Part shown: positions 4,765 to 9,846 of the stretch, piece by piece
Numbering within the stretch: position 1 is the stretch's first letter
Layout of the letters: the number at the start of each line of letters is the position of its first letter
Source: Defluviitaleaceae bacterium
GTDB lineage: Bacteria > Bacillota > Clostridia > Lachnospirales > WQUN01
DNA: 9,846 nucleotides
Direction of reading: 5' to 3'
NCBI GenBank assembly: GCA_009783395.1
Contig: WRHA01000343.1
Location: 1 to 9,846, forward strand
The notes under the pieces: model-generated
The model's input: only the letters and a program-made list of their open reading frames with translations
What the model was told of the DNA's origin: nothing
Databases searched by the model: none
Translations under genes and position numbers: made by a program

Positions 4765-7098
4765 ATGAAAAATTTAAAGGTACGCACTAAAATCAGCATT
4801 ATTGTTGCGATTTCGGTTTTGGCTATTTTTTCTGTTGCGGGGTTCAGTATCGTTCAAATGCGCCAGATGTACACACAAATCGACACGCTTTCCACACAGA
4901 ACGTTGCACTGCTTACGCGGCTTACGCGGATGGTCGAGTCGTTCGGGCTGATCCGTATGTATGTGCGCGACTCGGTTATAGCGATTTCCGACGATCACCG
5001 AGAAGCATATATCGAAAGCATCTTTCCGCTATACGACCAGCTCGTAGAGGACACACGCGAATATCTGCGCGTGCTTGTCGAAAATGGTTTGGAGGGAACG
5101 GTGGAATATGAAGTTGCGAGGCATATTTATGGGTCACTGCCGGGTGCGGCGGAAATCGTAATAAGCATTACCGAGATGACACAGCGCGGCGAGCTTGAGG
5201 CGGCGGCGTATCGGATCGAACTGGTTTGTGTGCCTTTTAATGACGCAATCGGAGCGGAGCTGTCGCGACTTGCGTACATAAACGAGGCACGCGCCGAAGC
5301 ATCCATGCACGAAGGTCTTAACATCGCATCGTTTTCGATGCTGATTTCCATTCTTGTCGCAATCGTCGCTATTGCCGTTTTGCTTATTTTGGGCATGACG
5401 GTTCGCCAATCCATTGCGAAACCGATTGAAAAAATGATGGAGATTATGCGCGATTTGGCCATAGGTGAGCTTAACGTGCGGTTCGAAGATGTGCGCCGCG
5501 ACGAAATCGGGCAACTTGCCGCCGACGTTCACAGCCTTACAAGCGTAATCCGTTCACTAACAAGCGACTTTATCGAGCTTGAACATCAAGTAAACGCCAA
5601 CGGAAATATCAGCTATCGCATGGATCCGGACGTTTACTTGGGTGTTTTTCGCGAGTTTTGCGAACGCGGAAACGCGCTTGTTGAAAACGCGAACGAGGAT
5701 ATGTCTCTTGTGTTTGAAGTTTTGGAGGCAATCGGCGACGGCAATTTTGACATTAAGGTTAAACAACTTCCCGGCGAAAAAGCTGAAATTAACCAGCATT
5801 TCGACGTAATCGTAAACAGCCTGCGCGAAATTCACGGCGAAATCGCGCATCTTTTCCACAACGCCGCACTCGGCATCCTGGATTCTTACGCAGACGAGCA
5901 AAAATACAAAGGCGACTGGGGCAAGCTGATTCGCGAGATGAACAATCTGCTTGGAACAGTTGCCGACCCGATTGCAGAAATCGAAATTTCACTTGCGGAA
6001 ATGGCAATGGGTAATTTTAACACTCCCGTTAAAGGCGATTACAAAGGTGCATTCGACGCGCTTAAACAAACCGTAAACTCAACCGGCGAACAGCTTATTA
6101 ATAACGTCGATGAAATCACAAATATTCTAATCGCGCTTGCAAACGGGGATTTAACCGTACCCATCGACAGGGCATACATCGGGTCGTATCGCCCGATTAA
6201 AGAGGCCCTTATTTCAATTTTGAAATCGCTAAACCATTCATTATGGGAAGTACAGGGCATTGCCGCAAAAGTACAAGAAGGTTCGGAACAAATGGCGAAC
6301 AACGTTACGACACTTGCGTCCGGCGCGACGCGACAATCCAAGGCGATAAAAACCCTAAACGAGTCGCTTGAGTCCATAAATGAAAAAACGCGCCTGAGCG
6401 CGGAGCGTGCGAAAACAGCAAATGAGCGTTCCGAACTTTCCACAAACAGCGCGAAAAGCGGAACCTCCGATATGGAAAAGATGATTACAACGATTGAAGG
6501 CATCAAGGCATCGTCGGCGAACATTACAAAAATTATTGAGCTGATACAAAATATCGCATTCCAAACGAATCTTCTCGCGCTTAATGCGTCCGTTGAGGCG
6601 GCGCGGGCGGGCGAACACGGCAAAGGATTTGCCGTTGTTGCCGACGAGGTGCGCAGCCTTGCGACGCGAAGCCAAACCGCCACACGAAGCTCTATCGCCG
6701 AAATCGACGAGTCGCTTCGCCAAATCGACGAAGGCATGACAGTAGCATCCGGAACCGCTGATTCGCTCACCACAATCGCAGACCACGTAACCGAAGTATC
6801 GTCGCTTATTTCGCAAATTGCAAAAATGGCTCAAGAGCAAGCCGTGTCAATCGAAGAGGTTTATCGCGGGGTTAATGATATATCGCAAACGATTGGCGAA
6901 AGCTCGGCGACAACCGTTGAAGCATCCGTCGCCAGTCAGGAGCTGAGCGTACAGGCCGAAATGCTTAAAAAAGCGGTTTCCGTGTTTAAGGTGCGGCCGC
7001 CGCGTGAAGTTTATCTGAAGATGCAGGAGGCGGCGGCAATTCAAGCGGCGGCGGGAGCTGCCGTGCGATTTGACAATAACGAATCATACTTTCAATAA
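4765..7098 (+). CDS. Methyl-accepting chemotaxis protein with HAMP-like repeats
   Basis: A 777-aa transmembrane chemoreceptor that controls the CheA/CheW kinase complex. TM1 is at about residues 9-30. An outer helical sensor of about 160 residues (four-helix-bundle type) is followed by TM2 at about 190-210 and a HAMP domain at about 211-265 (P220, DEIGQLA). The linker is unusually long (about 266-495) and holds three further HAMP-like units marked by [18 protein letters not shown] and NGDLTVPI. The signalling hairpin covers about 500-740 with the highly conserved tip [18 protein letters not shown] and [13 protein letters not shown] (about 599-634). The C-terminus is a variable tail with no NWETF-type CheR-binding peptide. 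The ligand is unknown. GGGAGG lies 8 nt before the ATG. The last 113 nt overlap spoIVB on the other strand. Confidence 0.97.
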   Translation: MKNLKVRTKISIIVAISVLAIFSVAGFSIVQMRQMYTQIDTLSTQNVALLTRLTRMVESFGLIRMYVRDSVIAISDDHREAYIESIFPLYDQLVEDTREYLRVLVENGLEGTVEYEVARHIYGSLPGAAEIVISITEMTQRGELEAAAYRIELVCVPFNDAIGAELSRLAYINEARAEASMHEGLNIASFSMLISILVAIVAIAVLLILGMTVRQSIAKPIEKMMEIMRDLAIGELNVRFEDVRRDEIGQLAADVHSLTSVIRSLTSDFIELEHQVNANGNISYRMDPDVYLGVFREFCERGNALVENANEDMSLVFEVLEAIGDGNFDIKVKQLPGEKAEINQHFDVIVNSLREIHGEIAHLFHNAALGILDSYADEQKYKGDWGKLIREMNNLLGTVADPIAEIEISLAEMAMGNFNTPVKGDYKGAFDALKQTVNSTGEQLINNVDEITNILIALANGDLTVPIDRAYIGSYRPIKEALISILKSLNHSLWEVQGIAAKVQEGSEQMANNVTTLASGATRQSKAIKTLNESLESINEKTRLSAERAKTANERSELSTNSAKSGTSDMEKMITTIEGIKASSANITKIIELIQNIAFQTNLLALNASVEAARAGEHGKGFAVVADEVRSLATRSQTATRSSIAEIDESLRQIDEGMTVASGTADSLTTIADHVTEVSSLISQIAKMAQEQAVSIEEVYRGVNDISQTIGESSATTVEASVASQELSVQAEMLKKAVSVFKVRPPREVYLKMQEAAAIQAAAGAAVRFDNNESYFQ

Positions 7099-8245
7099 AA
7101 ATACAATAACCTCGCGCAGGGTCTTGTACGAAAACATGGGTTATCGCACCGATGACATGTCCGTTTTGCAATATAGGGCTGCCGCTCATGCCCTGTACGA
7201 TACCACCGGTTTGCCGCAAAAGTCCGTCGTCAGTTATGCGAATCACAAAACCTTTTGTTTCGTCGGAGGGGTTTAGATTTATCGATTCAATTTCAATTTC
7301 ATAGGATTTTACTTCGGTCCCGGACACGTTTGTCAAAACTGTTGCGGGACCTTCTCTTATCTGCGTGCGATTTGCAATAGGATAGCGCGGCAGATTTTCG
7401 AATTGCGCACATGCAACAGCATTAAGCGTACCGAAAATGCCGTTGGTGCAATTTGTCGAAATAGTGCCGAGTGAAACAGCTGTGTCAACCATGCCTTCAA
7501 GCTCGCCGGGAACGCCGCGAACGCCGCGTGTCACCGATGTTACCGTCGACGGCATAATTCTTCCGCTTCTCACAGAGAGCAGTGTTTTTGTATCGACATC
7601 CAAAATCCCGTGACCCAGCGCGCCAAACTCGCTCGTTTCGGGGCAGAAAAACGTAAGCGTGCCAATCCCTTTTGTAGAATCACGAACCCACACGCCGATG
7701 CGCCGAACGCCGTCTTTCGCGGCGATTTCCGGCGTTATGTTTATTTCAAATTCCGCATCATCGCGGCGGACTAAAAATGTAATTTCGCCTGTACTTTCGG
7801 CGACGAAATCGCTCAATTCCTCTTTATTATTAATATCCACATCATTGGCACGCAAAATTAAATCGCCGCCGTGCAAAATATCCGCCGCGGGATGAAAGGT
7901 TTCGCCGCTCTCGCCCTGAAACGAGTTTGTACCCAAAACCATAACGCCGTCTGTATTAATCCGCACTCCGATTGCAACCCCAAGCGGCACAACCTCCATT
8001 TCCGGCACAACATCCAGCGCGATTCTGCGAAGCGGCACGCCAAATGCGGCAATAACCATTTCGTCACTGCCGCGACTGCCGGTTTGAATAGTGCGCGGCC
8101 AACCGGCAATATTAACGCTGTACGTCGAATATTCCGTCAAGCGCAGTTCGCCCGGAAAACGTAATAAATGCGCAAAACTACCGAGTGCGTAGCCCGAAAT
8201 CACGCACAAAAATAAAACGGCAAGGATTTTAAAACCACGAAGCAT
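6986..8245 (-). CDS. spoIVB: SpoIVB forespore signalling peptidase (S55)
   Basis: A 419-aa serine peptidase secreted from the forespore into the space between the two spore membranes. In Bacillus subtilis it cuts SpoIVFA, releasing SpoIVFB to process pro-sigma-K. An N-terminal membrane anchor lies at about residues 5-24, a PDZ domain at about 100-175 ([14 protein letters not shown]), and the S55 domain at about 185-393 with FGALGHGI and [14 protein letters not shown]212, D339 and S354 sit at the same mutual spacing as B. subtilis H236, D363 and S378 as I remember them, so the triad looks intact. The start has AGGGGG 8 nt upstream. Residues after about 393 form a Pro/Ala-rich tail ([14 protein letters not shown]) encoded wholly antisense to the chemoreceptor gene and outside the family core. 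Confidence 0.93.
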   Translation of the reverse strand: MLRGFKILAVLFLCVISGYALGSFAHLLRFPGELRLTEYSTYSVNIAGWPRTIQTGSRGSDEMVIAAFGVPLRRIALDVVPEMEVVPLGVAIGVRINTDGVMVLGTNSFQGESGETFHPAADILHGGDLILRANDVDINNKEELSDFVAESTGEITFLVRRDDAEFEINITPEIAAKDGVRRIGVWVRDSTKGIGTLTFFCPETSEFGALGHGILDVDTKTLLSVRSGRIMPSTVTSVTRGVRGVPGELEGMVDTAVSLGTISTNCTNGIFGTLNAVACAQFENLPRYPIANRTQIREGPATVLTNVSGTEVKSYEIEIESINLNPSDETKGFVIRITDDGLLRQTGGIVQGMSGSPILQNGHVIGAITHVFVQDPARGYCIFIESMIRYCQIARQLPPPLELPPPPASSDKLHAAAAP

Positions 8246-8283
8246 GTAAAACGCCCCCTAAAATATTTTGCGGTCGCCTTATT

Positions 8284-8313
8284 TATCATTGCCGAAAAGG
8301 GTTTTGCATATAC
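8284..8313 (-). promoter_or_regulatory. Candidate forespore (sigma-F/G) promoter of spoIVB
   Basis: Read on minus: GTATA (8309-8313), 15 nt, GGCAATGATA (8284-8293). This matches the sigma-F -35 GYATA fully and the -10 GGNNANAHTR at 9 of 10 positions. In the sigma-G register, GTATA, 18 nt and AATGATA is also near consensus. spoIVB of B. subtilis is transcribed by these forespore factors. The leader would be about 32 nt. Confidence 0.55.
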
Positions 8314-8321
8314 GAAAAAAG

Positions 8322-8349
8322 TTGGAATCGTTATGCCGTGTGCTATAAT
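8322..8349 (+). promoter_or_regulatory. Sigma-A-like promoter of the oxidoreductase gene
   Basis: -35 TTGGAA (8322-8327), 16-nt spacer, -10 TATAAT (8344-8349, perfect). It is back to back with the forespore promoter, so the two genes are divergently transcribed under different sigma factors. Confidence 0.55.
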
Positions 8350-8375
8350 GATTCACAAAAAAGCGAGGTGCAATT

Positions 8376-9533
8376 ATGGTAAAAATAGCAATTGTCGGAT
8401 GCGGAAATATTTCCGGAGCGCATATCGGAAGCTATTTGAAATTTGCAAAACGGTGCAAAATCGTCGCGCTGGTTGACATTTTTCCTGAAAAGGCCCAAGC
8501 GGCCAAGGAAAAGTACGGCTTAACGGACGCGGCAGTTTTTGCGTCGCACGAAGAAATGCTTGCTTCGGGCGTTGAAATCGACCTTGTTTCAAACTGCACG
8601 CCGCCGTATGTTCATGCAGAAATTTCGATAAATTGCATGAATGCAAAGCTTAATGTGCTTGTCGAAAAGCCGATGGCGACATGCTTGGCAGAATGCGACG
8701 CAATGCTTGAGGCCGAGCGAAAAAACGGAGTAATTCTTTCATGCGGAGCGCAAAACCGGTTTTTGAACATGATCAGCAAATTAAAAATGCTTGCCGACAG
8801 CGGGGTCGCGGGAGCGGTAAGGTGCGCTCACGTTGATTCGCTTTGGTGGCGCGGGCATTGTTATTACGATTTATGGTGGCGCGGAACGTGGGAAAAAGAA
8901 GGCGGCGGTCCGACGCTTAACCATGCCGTTCACCAAATCGACATGATTAACTGGATTCAGGACGAACTGCCCGCCGAAGTTACCGCCGTGCTTACAAATG
9001 TCATGCACGATAATTCCGAGTGTGAGGATTTGTCGTTTGCGATTTTGAAATACGCAAACGGCGCACTTGCGAATGTTACAAGCTCCGTTGTACATCACGG
9101 CGGCACGCAAAGCATTGTTTTGCAATGCGAAAACGCAAAAATTGCCGCGCCTTTTTCTGTTGCGGCAGAGAAATCCAAGCCAAACGGTTTTGGCGACCCA
9201 AACCCGGAACTCGAACGAGAAATCACCGACAAATATAATTCCTTTGCATCACGCGAGTATGAAGGATTCGAGGGCGAAATCGACGATGTTTTACGAGCCG
9301 TTGAAACATCGTCGCGCCCGCTTATTTCGGGCGATGACGGAAGAAAAACCGTTGAGCTCATCACCGCGATTTACAAATCCGGCTGCCTGAAGCAAACTGT
9401 TTCGCTCCCGCTTTTGAAAAGCGACGAGTTTTACACCTTCGAAGGCATTCTAAAGAACGCCACGCGCTTCAATAAAAAAACAAAATCCACAGAAGTGTTG
9501 GGCGACAACGAAATAACACTCGGAAACTACTAG
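8376..9533 (+). CDS. Gfo/Idh/MocA-family NAD(P)-dependent oxidoreductase
   Basis: A 385-aa soluble dehydrogenase. The N-terminal Rossmann fold opens MVKIAIVGCGNISGAH with the dinucleotide loop at residues 8-13. D34 at the end of strand 2 suggests a preference for NAD. The family hallmark EKPMA is at 97-101 with K98 expected near the hydride-transfer site. The C-terminal substrate domain has GTWEKEGGGPTLNHAVHQID (170-189), where H186 is the usual catalytic or binding His. The family acts on sugars, inositols and amino-sugar derivatives; the substrate cannot be named. An internal repeat of WWRG occurs at 157-160 and 167-170. GCGAGGTG precedes the ATG by 5 nt. It appears monocistronic, with its own promoter and a strong terminator downstream. 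Confidence 0.92.
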   Translation: MVKIAIVGCGNISGAHIGSYLKFAKRCKIVALVDIFPEKAQAAKEKYGLTDAAVFASHEEMLASGVEIDLVSNCTPPYVHAEISINCMNAKLNVLVEKPMATCLAECDAMLEAERKNGVILSCGAQNRFLNMISKLKMLADSGVAGAVRCAHVDSLWWRGHCYYDLWWRGTWEKEGGGPTLNHAVHQIDMINWIQDELPAEVTAVLTNVMHDNSECEDLSFAILKYANGALANVTSSVVHHGGTQSIVLQCENAKIAAPFSVAAEKSKPNGFGDPNPELEREITDKYNSFASREYEGFEGEIDDVLRAVETSSRPLISGDDGRKTVELITAIYKSGCLKQTVSLPLLKSDEFYTFEGILKNATRFNKKTKSTEVLGDNEITLGNY

Positions 9534-9535
9534 CA

Positions 9536-9628
9536 GCACGCCAAGCGTGCAATGAACACCGTGGACGTCTTCGAGTTATTGGGGTGTTCGTCTCGAAGCC
9601 GGATAGGGTTATACGGGCTAAAAAAGAA
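9536..9628 (+). ncRNA. Structured 3' UTR or small RNA with crossing stems
   Basis: After the oxidoreductase stop come a perfect hairpin (GCACGC-CAA-GCGTGC, 9536-9550) and two crossing inverted repeats: ATGAACACC (9552-9560) with GGTGTTCGT (9583-9591, one wobble), and CTTCGAG (9569-9575) with CTCGAAG (9592-9598). The arms interleave, so the stems are either a pseudoknot or two mutually exclusive hairpins. The region has no ORF and runs straight into the terminator. No riboswitch family is recognised. Confidence 0.4.
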
Positions 9629-9668
9629 TCGGTGCGGGTAGTGTGGCTACCCGCACCGATTTTTTTAT
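9629..9668 (+). terminator. Very strong intrinsic terminator
   Basis: AATCGGTGCGGGTAG, 5-nt loop TGTGG, CTACCCGCACCGATT, then a run of T: a perfect stem of about 15 bp. It ends the oxidoreductase transcript, or the structured RNA before it, and lies upstream of the ald promoter. Confidence 0.9.
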
Positions 9669-9698
9669 TTTACATTTTTATGATTTTTTTGCTAGAAT
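9669..9698 (+). promoter_or_regulatory. Promoter of alanine dehydrogenase
   Basis: -35 TTTACA (9669-9674), 18-nt spacer, -10 TAGAAT (9693-9698), each 5 of 6. Transcription would start near 9705 with a leader of about 40 nt. Because this promoter lies after the terminator, ald does not depend on read-through. Confidence 0.5.
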
Positions 9699-9744
9699 GA
9701 AGGTCGGGGGAAATTTCTCTTGCTGTGAAAGGACTGCAAAAACT

Positions 9745-9846
9745 ATGAAAATTGGTACGGTTAAGGAAATCAAAACTCACGAATATCGTGTGGGTTTAAC
9801 ACCGGGTAACGTGCGTGACTACGTTTCGCGCGGGCACGAATTATTT
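9745..9846 (+). CDS. ald: Alanine dehydrogenase, N-terminal part (window edge)
   Basis: Only the first 34 codons are present. They begin MKIGTVKEIKTHEYRVGLTP and continue GNVRDYVSRGHELF, the characteristic N-terminus of alanine dehydrogenase (KEIK, E-RV-LTP, GHE) of about 370 aa. The enzyme interconverts L-alanine and pyruvate with NAD and ammonia; in spore formers it is used in sporulation and germination metabolism. The related transhydrogenase alpha subunit and lysine-forming saccharopine dehydrogenase share parts of this start, but the residue pattern fits Ald best. The ribosome binding site AAAGGA is 11 nt before the ATG. Confidence 0.85.
   Translation, partial: MKIGTVKEIKTHEYRVGLTPGNVRDYVSRGHELF

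Noticed and set aside
6039..6773. A 244-codon open frame antisense to the chemoreceptor gene
   Set aside because: It is Ser/Ala/Val-rich with no domain and no ribosome binding site. It lies opposite the strongly conserved HAMP and signalling region, so it is a composition shadow.
9536..9628. tRNA or known riboswitch after the oxidoreductase
   Set aside because: No cloverleaf, CCA end or T-loop motif, and none of the riboswitch cores I know fits the stem order.
1..9846. CRISPR array, insertion-sequence transposase or rRNA genes
   Set aside because: No regularly spaced repeats, no transposase ORF and no rRNA-like sequence are visible in the window.

Overview
The window looks like chromosomal DNA of an endospore-forming Bacillota, most likely class Clostridia. 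The main evidence is a complete spoIVB gene, which encodes the S55 peptidase of the sigma-K checkpoint and is found only in endospore formers. Other support is a BlaI/M56 pair, a 4HB-HAMP chemoreceptor with no CheR-tethering tail, AGGAGG-type ribosome binding sites and sigma-A-like promoters. Species cannot be named from this sequence.

Layout. (1) 1-1232 is an accessory patch. A serine recombinase gene is broken: its first ~18 codons lie at 34-96 and its C-terminal helix-turn-helix at about 846-1019. A complete vapBC-type toxin-antitoxin pair sits between them on the opposite strand. A strong bidirectional terminator closes the patch at 1191-1232. (2) 1252-3948, all on the minus strand, reads in transcription order as: BlaI/MecI-like repressor, BlaR1-like M56 metalloprotease with a very short outer domain, a small exported peptide, a one-helix membrane protein with a small beta-type domain, and a helical 113-aa protein. 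No beta-lactamase or penicillin-binding domain is present. (3) 3949-4362 has no gene, but holds the repressor promoter with a dyad over its -35 box, two terminator-like hairpins with no obvious gene to end, and the promoter of the next gene. (4) 4363-7098, plus strand: an unrecognised 86-aa protein with its own terminator, then a 777-aa methyl-accepting chemotaxis protein. (5) 6986-8245, minus strand: spoIVB, whose 3' end overlaps the chemoreceptor gene by 113 bp and whose upstream region matches the forespore (sigma-F/sigma-G) promoter consensus. (6) 8376-9533, plus strand: a Gfo/Idh/MocA oxidoreductase, followed by crossing inverted repeats and a very strong terminator. (7) 9745-end: the start of alanine dehydrogenase, with its own promoter.

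How the parts work together. The vapBC pair is a self-contained module. The BlaI/M56 pair should be a signal-to-transcription circuit: the membrane protease senses something at the cell surface and inactivates the repressor, releasing an operon that includes the exported peptide. This is the part most likely to be a poorly described system. The chemoreceptor, spoIVB, oxidoreductase and ald each appear to be controlled separately.
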